From Bacillota bacterium (GTDB lineage Bacteria > Bacillota > Clostridia > Acetivibrionales > DUMC01), in NCBI GenBank assembly GCA_013314855.1, contig JABUEW010000015.1, positions 1 through 48,179 of the forward strand: 48,179 bases of DNA, given 5' to 3'. The translations under genes were made by a program, and so were the position numbers. This document shows positions 27,751 to 35,854 of the stretch, one piece after another; position 1 is the first letter of the stretch, and each line of letters starts with the position of its first letter. The notes beneath the pieces were generated by a model. It saw only the letters and a program-made list of their open reading frames with translations. It did no database searches and was not told the origin of the DNA.

Positions 27751-29589
27751 TTATTTATACGGGAAACGGACTATAAATTCCGTTCCTTGCCCAATTTGAC
27801 TTCTAACATTAATATCCCCGTTATAAAGATTGACTATATGCTTTACTATGGAAAGGCCGAGCCCGGTTCCGCCCATGCTTCTTGACCTACCCTTATCTAC
27901 CCGGTAAAAACGCTCAAAAATCCTTGGAAGATGTTCTTCCGGTATTCCTATACCTGTATCTTTGATCCTTATAATCAGGCAGCCTTCCTCCCTGTACGCT
28001 GAAATAAATACACTGCCGCCGGTTATATTGTATTTTATACCGTTATCAACCAGATTTATTAGCATTTGCTTAATCCTGTCCTTGTTTGCATTCATTAAAA
28101 GCTTATCGTCAACATTCTCGGTTTGAAGGACAATTCCTTTTCTATCCGCTTCAGGTTTTAATATTTCCACACATTCGTCAATTGTATGTTTGATATTGAA
28201 GGTCTCAATGTTTATATCACTCTTACGAGATTCAATCTCTGAAAGCTGAAGAATATCGTTAATTAATGTATACAGCCTTTCAGCTTCAATATCAATTATT
28301 TCAAGGAATTTATCAGCAACCTCTTTATCATTGACTGCACCGTTCCTTAAAGTTTCAACAAAACCCCGTATTGAAGTGAGAGGCGTCTTCAGTTCATGTG
28401 TAACATTGGATACAAACTCAGTACGAATCTGTTCAAGCTTTTTTATATTTGTTATGTCCTGCACGGATATAACGGCTCCATGACTAAATTCTGAAAATGT
28501 GCTTTCGCCGAAAATAAAGCTTTCATCGTTTTCTCCAATTTGCTCACTTTTTAACTCTGCTTGAACAGGTACCGTAGTTATTCTGTATACCTTATTGCCT
28601 GAATAGCCCATGTTAATTTCCTCGGACAAAACAACCCTGTTTTTTAAAGTTTCGTTCAGCATCTTATTAACTTGAGTGTTTCTGACAATTTCCACGAATT
28701 TTTTCCCGGTAATTACTTCCTCTTCAGAAAAAGAGATGTTAAACAGTCGGTATGCCACCGAATTTATTAATACTACCGTGCTGTTTTTATCTACAGCTAT
28801 AATCCCGTCAGTCATGTTATTTAATATTGTATCCATCTTAAGATTCCTATCCTTTAAATCGTATACTGTCTTTTCAAGTTGAGAAGCCATATTGTTAAAG
28901 GTCTCCGCCAATTGGGCAATCTCATCCCGGGATTTTATTTCTGCCCGCACCTTATAGTTGCCTGAAGAAATCTCACCGGATTTCAGAATAAGTTCATCTA
29001 TAGGGTCCGTAATGGAACTTGAAAATCTTAAAGTTACTATTAAAGTAAGAGTTATACTTGCCAATAGCCCCAGAAATTCATAATTCAGGATGATGCTGTA
29101 TATTTTTTGTATCTGTGTAAGTGGTACTGATAACCTTACTATGGTTTTTATTTCTTTTACAGGAAATGCAATGTAAAGAAAATCCATATTAAGAGTATTG
29201 CTAAAACGAATGTCTTTTCCCATACTGCCATGAATGGCTTCCTGAATTTCTTTCCGGTTCAAATGATTCTCCATGGTATGGTAGTCTGCTTCAGAATCGC
29301 CAAGGACTCTCCCTTCGGAATCAATAAATGTAATCCTTATCTTATTCTGGCCTGACACTTCAGAGTTTAGGACTTCCGAATAGAACTTTGCAGCTTCGTT
29401 AAAATCAACAGCTTCGCCATTGTGGAGTTCCTCTAGTAAATGATGACGAATAAGTAGAGCGCAGCTTTTCATTCTTTCTTCCACTTCAGTTTTATAAAAG
29501 TGCCGAGTCAGATAAAAAGTAAAAATTCCTGTAATTGACATGCATATTAATATTAATATTGAGTAATATGAAAATATTTTCTTTCTCAT
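27751..29589 (-). CDS. phoR: Phosphate-regulon sensor histidine kinase PhoR
   Basis: Membrane-bound kinase with an N-terminal helix (~4-26), an extracytoplasmic region, a second helix (~165-188), HAMP and PAS domains. The HisKA domain carries the phospho-acceptor His (~400) in SNVTHELKTPLTSIRGF. The ATPase domain shows NLVDNGIKYN, DTGIGIPEEHLPRIFERFYR and GGTGLGLSIVKHIV. At 612 aa it fits PhoR/WalK-type kinases. It is the last gene of the pst-phoU-phoP-phoR group, so a role in sensing phosphate status through Pst/PhoU is the best call. WalK-like function is the main alternative but is disfavoured by context. Confidence 0.88.
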   Translation of the reverse strand: MRKKIFSYYSILILICMSITGIFTFYLTRHFYKTEVEERMKSCALLIRHHLLEELHNGEAVDFNEAAKFYSEVLNSEVSGQNKIRITFIDSEGRVLGDSEADYHTMENHLNRKEIQEAIHGSMGKDIRFSNTLNMDFLYIAFPVKEIKTIVRLSVPLTQIQKIYSIILNYEFLGLLASITLTLIVTLRFSSSITDPIDELILKSGEISSGNYKVRAEIKSRDEIAQLAETFNNMASQLEKTVYDLKDRNLKMDTILNNMTDGIIAVDKNSTVVLINSVAYRLFNISFSEEEVITGKKFVEIVRNTQVNKMLNETLKNRVVLSEEINMGYSGNKVYRITTVPVQAELKSEQIGENDESFIFGESTFSEFSHGAVISVQDITNIKKLEQIRTEFVSNVTHELKTPLTSIRGFVETLRNGAVNDKEVADKFLEIIDIEAERLYTLINDILQLSEIESRKSDINIETFNIKHTIDECVEILKPEADRKGIVLQTENVDDKLLMNANKDRIKQMLINLVDNGIKYNITGGSVFISAYREEGCLIIRIKDTGIGIPEEHLPRIFERFYRVDKGRSRSMGGTGLGLSIVKHIVNLYNGDINVRSQIGQGTEFIVRFPYK

Positions 29590-29669
29590 ACCGGCTCCTT
29601 ATACTTTATTTCCTGGTTCGTTGTACTATAACTGGCTTGTTATACTAACTTTTTTGCTCTGATGAACAG

Positions 29670-30374
29670 TCACTTATCTCTAAAACGGTAACCTATACCT
29701 CTTACGGTTTCAATATATTCCGGGTTGGCATCGTCGTCTTCAATCTTCTGCCTTAAATACCTTATGTGCACATCTACTGTCCTGGTCTCTCCATAGTAAT
29801 CAAAACCCCAAACCTTATCAAGCAAAAAATCTCTGGACAACACTTTTCCTTTATTAACCAAAAGAATTTTTAAAAGTTCAAATTCCTTTAAGGTCATATC
29901 AAGGAGTTTGCCGCCCTTATATACTTCACGGCGCTCAGGGTATATACAAATGTCTTTGTACTTTATCACACTCTCACTGCTTTCCCCTTCAGAAACATTG
30001 TTCACCCTCCGCAAAACTGCTCTGACTCTGGCAGTAAGTTCCCGCACACTGAAAGGTTTTGTAATGTAGTCGTCCGCTCCAAGTTCCAGCCCCAATACTT
30101 TATCAAACTCTTCACTTTTCGCCGTCAGCATAATTACAGGGATGCCGGCTGTCCTTTTGTTTTTACGGATGATTTTGCATACTTCAAGCCCGTCTATGCC
30201 TGGAAGCATAATATCAAGTATAAAAAGACCAGGGAGGGATGTTTCGATTTCCTTTAAAAGGTCTTCGCCCTTATCAAACAGGGAAACCCTATAACCATTT
30301 AATTCAAGATTATACTTAATCAATTGCTGGATGTGGATATCATCCTCCAATATATATATCAATTCTTTTTCCAT
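29670..30374 (-). CDS. phoP: Phosphate-regulon response regulator (PhoP/PhoB, OmpR family)
   Basis: Two-domain OmpR-family regulator. The receiver domain has DD at 11-12, the phospho-acceptor Asp54 in FILDIMLPGIDG, and Lys in DDYITKPFS. The winged-helix DNA-binding domain contains LTLKEFELLK-like (MTLKEFELLKILL) and TVDVHIRYLRQKIE motifs. It lies directly upstream of phoR and downstream of phoU on the same strand. It should bind Pho boxes such as the candidate repeats upstream of pstS. A 155-nt AT-rich gap separates it from phoU and may contain an extra promoter. Confidence 0.92.
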   Translation of the reverse strand: MEKELIYILEDDIHIQQLIKYNLELNGYRVSLFDKGEDLLKEIETSLPGLFILDIMLPGIDGLEVCKIIRKNKRTAGIPVIMLTAKSEEFDKVLGLELGADDYITKPFSVRELTARVRAVLRRVNNVSEGESSESVIKYKDICIYPERREVYKGGKLLDMTLKEFELLKILLVNKGKVLSRDFLLDKVWGFDYYGETRTVDVHIRYLRQKIEDDDANPEYIETVRGIGYRFRDK

Positions 30375-30529
30375 AAAAACCCCTTTTAAAAATTTTAGTT
30401 TAAAATAATACTTTAGTGCAAAACTAATACTTTCATATTAATATTCAAAAATTGATATTCAAATATTTTATACCCTTTAAATTTTATACCTATTAAATAT
30501 TTTAACAGAACAAGCTCTTTAATTAAACT

Positions 30530-31240
30530 TCAAATTTCAATGTCTGCAAATGGATTCCGTTTTGCGTCATCCTTATGGAGTATTTTTGCAAGGTGTTCAT
30601 GTTCTCCCGTCACATTAAATACAACCCACTCCCCTATATTTGTTGCGTGGTCAGCCATTCTTTCAAGGTATTTTGCAATAAACAGGAAATTTATTACCTG
30701 GTCAATGGAGTCAGGCTCATTTTTCACTATATTGATGAGCTCCAGCTTTATCTTTGCAAAAAGGTTGTCAACATCATCATCGTCAGAGCACACTTCTTTG
30801 GCAAGCTCAATATCTTGTTTTACATAGGCGTCAAGCGACTTTTTTACCATGTTTTTAGCTAATTCGGCCATTAGAGGTATGTCAATCAAAGGTTTTATAT
30901 ATTTTTCTCCTGCCATGCGTATTGTTATTTCCGCAATATCTGCTGAATGGTCGGCTATTCTCTCCATGTCTGTAATGATTTTCAGCGCTGTACCTATTGA
31001 ACGCAAATCCTTGGCAAGGGGTTGCTGGGTAGCTATAAGGTGCAGGCATTTCCTTTCAATTTTCTGCTCAAGGTCGTCGATAATGTCATCATCTAAGAAA
31101 ACTCTTTTTGCCAATTTGATGTCTTGTTTTTTTAGCGCAAGAATTGTTTTCTCAATGGATTCTTCCACAAGGCTGCCCATTTTAATCAATTCCATGTGCA
31201 ATTCTTTTAACTCGGTATCGAATGAATGTCTTGTTACCAT
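30530..31240 (-). CDS. phoU: Phosphate signalling protein PhoU
   Basis: Two repeated three-helix PhoU domains with the characteristic acidic metal-binding pattern, seen as DLRSIGTALKIITDMERIADH and FLFIAKYLERMADHATNIGEW. PhoU is a cytoplasmic peripheral protein linking PstB and PhoR and restraining signalling when phosphate is plentiful. The ATG at 31240 is preferred over the upstream TTG (31258) because GGGAGGG overlaps the latter and lies 7-8 nt before the ATG. It follows pstB by ~40 nt. Confidence 0.95.
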   Translation of the reverse strand: MVTRHSFDTELKELHMELIKMGSLVEESIEKTILALKKQDIKLAKRVFLDDDIIDDLEQKIERKCLHLIATQQPLAKDLRSIGTALKIITDMERIADHSADIAEITIRMAGEKYIKPLIDIPLMAELAKNMVKKSLDAYVKQDIELAKEVCSDDDDVDNLFAKIKLELINIVKNEPDSIDQVINFLFIAKYLERMADHATNIGEWVVFNVTGEHEHLAKILHKDDAKRNPFADIEI

Positions 31241-31278
31241 AATAACCCTCCCGTACAATGTTTTTTGTATTAATTTTA

Positions 31279-32082
31279 TTAACCAAATCTCCCTGTAATG
31301 TAGTTTTCTGTCCTGACATCAGTTGGTTTGCTAAATATTTCTTCAGTATCTCCGTATTCTATAACCTCACCGTTGAGGAAAAAGGCGGTTTTGTCCGAAA
31401 TACGGCCGGCCTGCTGCATGTTGTGGGTGACAATGACAATAGTATACTTTTCCTTTAATTCATGGATTAAATCCTCAATTTTAAGGGTGGATATAGGATC
31501 AAGGGCCGAAGTGGGCTCATCCATTAACAGCACCTCGGGTTCTACAGCCAGTACCCTGGCAATACAGAGTCTTTGCTGCTGGCCTCCCGATATACCCAAA
31601 GCACTATGTTTAAGCCGGTCTTTTACTTCTTCCCAGAGAGCGGCGCTTCTTAAACTCCTTTCAACAATCTCATCAAGTCTGGACTTATTCTTAATGCCGT
31701 GTATTCTGGGACCATAGGCAATATTATCATATATTGACATTGGAAAGGGATTGGGCTTTTGAAATACCATTCCTACCCTTTTTCTCAAGTTTACAACATC
31801 ATAATTTTCGTCATATATACTATGACCATCAAGAAATACTTTACCCGTTATTGTAACATTAGGTATCAGGTCATTCAATCTGTTAAGAGATTTAATGAAA
31901 GTTGATTTTCCGCAACCCGAGGGGCCTATGAGTGCGGTAACCTTATTTTCTTCAATATCCATATTTATGTTTTTTAAAGCTTGCACATTCCCATAAAAGA
32001 GGTTCAAGCCCAGTGAGGAGATTTTAATTGCATTGTTATTTGTATTTATTTTTTTTGTTTTTGTTTCACTGCATACGTCCAT
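31279..32082 (-). CDS. pstB: Phosphate ABC transporter ATPase PstB
   Basis: Cytoplasmic ATPase of the high-affinity phosphate importer. Walker [10 protein letters not shown], signature [13 protein letters not shown] and Walker [14 protein letters not shown] are intact, as is the H-loop VTHNMQQA. The 267-aa length and C-terminal [18 protein letters not shown] are typical of PstB. Its ATG directly follows the pstA stop codon, so the two are translationally coupled. Confidence 0.97.
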   Translation of the reverse strand: MDVCSETKTKKINTNNNAIKISSLGLNLFYGNVQALKNINMDIEENKVTALIGPSGCGKSTFIKSLNRLNDLIPNVTITGKVFLDGHSIYDENYDVVNLRKRVGMVFQKPNPFPMSIYDNIAYGPRIHGIKNKSRLDEIVERSLRSAALWEEVKDRLKHSALGISGGQQQRLCIARVLAVEPEVLLMDEPTSALDPISTLKIEDLIHELKEKYTIVIVTHNMQQAGRISDKTAFFLNGEVIEYGDTEEIFSKPTDVRTENYITGRFG

Positions 32083-32910
32083 CTATTTTCTAACTCCTTT
32101 ATTTATTCTATTTGTAAGCAAAGAGGCTGCCATGTTTATAAATGTTACAAGGATCACAAGCACGGCAGCGGTGGCATATGTCTTTTCAAAAGATATGCCT
32201 TCTTTAGCTAGGATATAGAGGTGGACCGAAAGAGTCCTTCCTGAATTCATTATATTTCTCGCAATATTTTTTCCCATTCCTGCTGTTAAATAAACAGCTG
32301 CAGTTTCACCTACAATACGGCCTGTACTAAGTATTACTGCCGTTAGGATGCCTGGTATGGCACAGGGCAAAACAACTTTTGTTACAGTGGTGAGCTTTGT
32401 GGCACCAAGGGCAAGGCTGCCTTCTCTGTAAGAGTTGGGCACTGCTTTTAAAGATTCTTCGGTAGTGCGGATAATTGTTGGGAGCACCATTATACTCAAT
32501 GTCAATGCTCCTGCAAGTATTGAAAAGCCGAATTTAAGTATGGTTACAAAGAATATGAAGCCAAACAAACCGTAAAGTATGGAAGGGATTCCAGCCAATG
32601 TTTCAACTGTAAACCGAATTGTATTTATTATTTTCCCCGGTTTTGAATACTCCACCATATATATTGCGGCACCAATGCCTATGGGAACAGAAACAGCAAG
32701 GGATACAATTATTATAAAAAGGGTATTTATTATCATGGGAAATATTCCATCATGCCTGGTGTTGTTCGGCAAAGTTAGAAATCCCCATGTTATATGAGGG
32801 AATCCCTTTATAAAAATATAAATCAGTAACCACAGCAAGAAGCCTATTGCTGCAAGTGAAAATGACCACAAAGCTATTTCCAGCAGCTTATCTATTTTTC
32901 TTTTTGTCAT
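32083..32910 (-). CDS. pstA: Phosphate ABC transporter permease PstA
   Basis: Integral membrane subunit with about six helices. The N-terminal segment up to GFPHITWGFLTLPN, the LAGIPSILYGLFGFIFF motif and the EAA loop SYREGSLALGATKLTTVTKVVLP are typical of PstA. It forms the channel with PstC and overlaps functionally with the coupled pstB gene. Confidence 0.96.
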   Translation of the reverse strand: MTKRKIDKLLEIALWSFSLAAIGFLLWLLIYIFIKGFPHITWGFLTLPNNTRHDGIFPMIINTLFIIIVSLAVSVPIGIGAAIYMVEYSKPGKIINTIRFTVETLAGIPSILYGLFGFIFFVTILKFGFSILAGALTLSIMVLPTIIRTTEESLKAVPNSYREGSLALGATKLTTVTKVVLPCAIPGILTAVILSTGRIVGETAAVYLTAGMGKNIARNIMNSGRTLSVHLYILAKEGISFEKTYATAAVLVILVTFINMAASLLTNRINKGVRK

Positions 32911-32970
32911 GTTTTACACCTGCCTGAATTCTTTCGCATTTTAGTTTAGGGTTTAAATTTCTATTTGTTT

Positions 32971-33975
32971 TTATTTGCTTTCCTTGATGACTTTGTTTAT
33001 TTTACCTGTTTTGCAGCCTGTTTTGCCCGTCTTACTTACAAGAACGTTAAATATTATGTTTAATGCCATAATAAAAAGGAATAAAATAACTCCTGTGGCA
33101 AAAAGGGCATTTTCATGCTCGCCAAATGCATAACCCATTTCAAGTGCAATGTTAGCTGTAAGAGTACGGACAGGGCTTAAAAGTGATTTTGGCATTAATG
33201 TCGAATTTCCGGCCACGAGAATAACTGCCATGGTTTCTCCTATTGCCCTGCCCATTCCAAGTACTATTGAGGCCATAATCCCGGACCTGGCAGCAGGCAG
33301 TATTACTCTGAATATTGTCTGGATATGAGTTGCTCCAAGGGCAAGGGAGCCTTCCCTGTACTCAACGGGTACAGTCCTGATAGCAGTTTCAGATATGTTT
33401 ATTATTGTAGGCAGTATCATAAAAGTTAATATTATGATAGCAGCCAGCAGGCTGTTGCCTGGGGGAGCGAGGTGTGTTCTGATTAAAGGGACAATAACAA
33501 CAAGGCCGAAAAAACCGTATACAACTGATGGTATACCGGCAAGAAGCTCAATAGCAGGTTTAAACAGTTTAACAATAACAACCGGCGCAATTTCGGAAAG
33601 GAAAATTGCAGTAAATATTCCTATAAGTGTACCTGCAAACACTGAACCGAGAGTTGCAAGTAGGGATGCTGCAACCATGGGTAAAATTCCAAATGACGCA
33701 TCTCCATTTGCAGGAGTTGGATTCCAGTCCCTACCGAAGACAAAATTAAAGAACCCTATTTTAAATATTATAGGGGTTCCTTTAATTAAAATATAAACTG
33801 TTATGAGGATAAGAGATAAAAGAGAAACAAATGCGCAGAAAAACAGCAATTTTTCAATCATTATTTCTTTTACAATTTCTTTAACTGTTTTTCTTCCTTT
33901 TCTGTTAAATTTATCTTCATTTTTGTCTGTTGTTATATTCTTTTTTACTGCAGTGAGGTTTTTAGTTACGCTCAT
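32971..33975 (-). CDS. pstC: Phosphate ABC transporter permease PstC
   Basis: Membrane permease partner of PstA. A ~40-residue basic cytoplasmic N-terminus precedes the first helix (LLFFCAFVSLLSLILITVYI). FGRDWNPTPANGDASFGILP is the classic PstC periplasmic motif, followed by AGIPSVVYGFFGLVVIVP and the EAA loop VEYREGSLALGATHIQTIF. Located 26 nt after pstS. At 334 aa it is slightly long because of the N- and C-terminal Lys-rich tails. Confidence 0.96.
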   Translation of the reverse strand: MSVTKNLTAVKKNITTDKNEDKFNRKGRKTVKEIVKEIMIEKLLFFCAFVSLLSLILITVYILIKGTPIIFKIGFFNFVFGRDWNPTPANGDASFGILPMVAASLLATLGSVFAGTLIGIFTAIFLSEIAPVVIVKLFKPAIELLAGIPSVVYGFFGLVVIVPLIRTHLAPPGNSLLAAIIILTFMILPTIINISETAIRTVPVEYREGSLALGATHIQTIFRVILPAARSGIMASIVLGMGRAIGETMAVILVAGNSTLMPKSLLSPVRTLTANIALEMGYAFGEHENALFATGVILFLFIMALNIIFNVLVSKTGKTGCKTGKINKVIKESK

Positions 33976-34001
33976 TAAATTTCCTCCTGTTTTACTTATT
34001 A

Positions 34002-34886
34002 CTACTTGTTGACAGGAATATAGCCTTCTTCTTCTACAATGTTCTGCCCTTCATCACTTAATACAAAATCTACAAATGATTTTGCCAGCCCTTGTACATC
34101 ACCTTTAGTTAACATTATAAAAGGCCTTGATAACGGGTATGAACCGGCAAGAACATTATCTACTGAAGGTTCTACACCATCAATTATCAACGTCTTTATT
34201 GAGCCATCAATGAAACCGAAAGATACATAACCTATAGCATCTTGGTTGCTTGCGATTGCAGCTTTCATTGGACCATTGCCGTCAAAAACCAGAGCTTCTT
34301 TGACAACCTGGTCTTCAATCTTTAATAACTCTTCAAAAGCCCCTCTAGTACCTGACCCTGCTTCACGGCTTAACACTACTATTTTTTTGTCACTGCCTCC
34401 AACTTCTTTCCAGTTGGTTATTTCGCCTTTGAATATTTTAATTGCCTGTTCTGTTGTCAGCTCTTTTACAGGGTTGTCGGGATGAACTGCAATGGCAATA
34501 CCGTCTTTTGCTATCACATACTCTTTAAGTCCCCAGCCTTTTTCTTCTTCTTTTAATTCACGGGAAGATGTTCCTATATCCCCTGTGCCATCTTTAGCTG
34601 CAAGTATTCCTTTGCTTGAACCTACACCCTGATAGTTGATTACCACATCGGGATTTTTATCCTTAAATTTTTCTGCCATAATTTCCGCAAGGTGTTGTAC
34701 AGATGTCGAACCGATAATTTCAAGAGTGCCTTTTTGGCTAGTATTTTCTTTACTGCCTTCACTTGATAAATCACAGCCGGCAAATAGAATTGTTGATGTA
34801 ATTATTACAGCGGCCAGAATTGATATTAGCTTTACATTCAGAATGGATTTCCCATTTAAAATACTTAATATTCTTTTCATTTTCAT
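34002..34886 (-). CDS. pstS: Phosphate-binding lipoprotein PstS
   Basis: Extracellular phosphate-binding component, membrane-anchored through the lipobox LFAGC after a signal segment. Ligand-loop motifs are visible as IIGSTSVQHLAEIMAEKF, YQGVGSSKGI, DIGTSSRELK and LSREAGSGTRGAFEELL. These match the PstS family of type-2 periplasmic binding proteins. I take the ATG at 34886 with AGGGGG 9 nt upstream; the in-frame TTG at 34913 precedes the ribosome site. It heads the pst operon, divergent from the hydrogenase genes. Confidence 0.95.
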   Translation of the reverse strand: MKMKRILSILNGKSILNVKLISILAAVIITSTILFAGCDLSSEGSKENTSQKGTLEIIGSTSVQHLAEIMAEKFKDKNPDVVINYQGVGSSKGILAAKDGTGDIGTSSRELKEEEKGWGLKEYVIAKDGIAIAVHPDNPVKELTTEQAIKIFKGEITNWKEVGGSDKKIVVLSREAGSGTRGAFEELLKIEDQVVKEALVFDGNGPMKAAIASNQDAIGYVSFGFIDGSIKTLIIDGVEPSVDNVLAGSYPLSRPFIMLTKGDVQGLAKSFVDFVLSDEGQNIVEEEGYIPVNK

Positions 34887-35047
34887 AAGTTTATACCCCC
34901 TAACTTTAAACAAAGTTTAGTATTTTTTTTCTGAATCCAGCTTATGTATTGAAGGTTAATGTCGTATTAACTATATGTTAAATCCATGTAAAATCATTGA
35001 GTTTTATTATAAATAAACACAATTTTTCCCCAAAATTTATTGATTCT

Positions 35048-35112
35048 TTATAAATAAGTATGATATAATTTTAACAGTTTAGTATAACTATGTTATAATT
35101 TTAACAATTTAG
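35048..35112 (-). promoter_or_regulatory. Candidate Pho-box repeats upstream of pstS
   Basis: Two near-identical 24-nt segments (35059-35082 and 35089-35112; two differences) repeat with a 30-bp period. Read on the minus strand they contain TTATAA, TTATAC and TGTTAA hexamers at ~11-bp steps, resembling the spaced TT(A/T/C)A(C/T)A boxes bound by Gram-positive PhoP. They lie ~160-230 nt upstream of pstS. Assignment is tentative. Confidence 0.4.
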
Positions 35113-35226
35113 ACGTAATAACTAACTTACGATAGTAGTTTTAATTATTTTGCATGTTTTTAGGGTGTGTAGGAGGAGCTTGATTTATAAATGACTACAT
35201 ACACACTTTATAATTTTGCTTAATAT

Positions 35227-35289
35227 TGTTAAATAAAACACAAACAATGTTAAATATAATACAAACAATGTTAAATATAATACAAACAA
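35227..35289 (+). repeat. Three 21-bp tandem repeats upstream of the hydrogenase operon
   Basis: Three head-to-tail copies of TGTTAAATATAATACAAACAA; copies 2 and 3 are identical and copy 1 differs at two positions. Each of copies 2 and 3 contains a TATAAT. The array ends 39 nt before the NuoE-like start codon, placing it in the promoter region. Confidence 0.9.
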
Positions 35290-35328
35290 TTTAAGCATGA
35301 CATAAAATTTCTATTATGGGGGGATTGT

Positions 35329-35832
35329 ATGAGAAATAATAATTTAGCACTATGTAAGTGCAAAGAGGAAACCGACAGGGAAAAATATGCCAGGATAGGT
35401 GAAATTATTGATGAGTATAAGGACAAAGAAGGCAGCTTAATACCAATTCTGCATATGGCGCAGGGAATTTTCGGATACCTTCCAATGGAACTTCAGCAAT
35501 TTATAGCTGATAAACTTGGGAAACCTCTGTCGGAAGTCTATGGAGTTGTGACATTCTATTCATTTTTTTCTACAAAACCGCGAGGAGAAAATACAATCAG
35601 GGTATGTCTTGGGACTGCTTGTTATGTAAGAGGTGGAAAGAAGATACTAGAAAAGCTTAAGCAGCTTCTTGGAATTGAGGTGGGGGAGACAACTGAAGAC
35701 TTAAAGTTTACCCTTGAAGTCATGCGGTGTATGGGCGCGTGCGGGCTTGCACCTGCCATTACAATAAATGGAAAGGTTTATAAACAGGTTAATCCTGATA
35801 AGCTGGAGGCCATTCTTGAAAAGTATTATTAA
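35329..35832 (+). CDS. NuoE-like [2Fe-2S] subunit of the NAD(P)-linked hydrogenase
   Basis: Thioredoxin-like [2Fe-2S] protein of the NuoE/HydC/HndA family, 167 aa. The helical N-terminus includes IPILHMAQGIFGYLPMELQQ. The cluster Cys lie in RVCLGTACYVRGG and VMRCMGACGLAPAI (C-x4-C ... C-x3-C). It passes electrons between the flavin subunit and the rest of a soluble hydrogenase. It is the first gene of a three-gene operon with a GGGGGG ribosome site. Confidence 0.93.
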   Translation: MRNNNLALCKCKEETDREKYARIGEIIDEYKDKEGSLIPILHMAQGIFGYLPMELQQFIADKLGKPLSEVYGVVTFYSFFSTKPRGENTIRVCLGTACYVRGGKKILEKLKQLLGIEVGETTEDLKFTLEVMRCMGACGLAPAITINGKVYKQVNPDKLEAILEKYY

Positions 35833-35854
35833 TGGATTGGGGTGAGAGGAATAT

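Noticed and set aside
35226-35250. Full Rex operator
   Set aside because: Only one TTGTTAA half-site is clear; the partner half and the 4-bp spacing do not match.
35221-35300. CRISPR array
   Set aside because: The repeats are directly adjacent 21-bp units without spacers and no cas genes are present.
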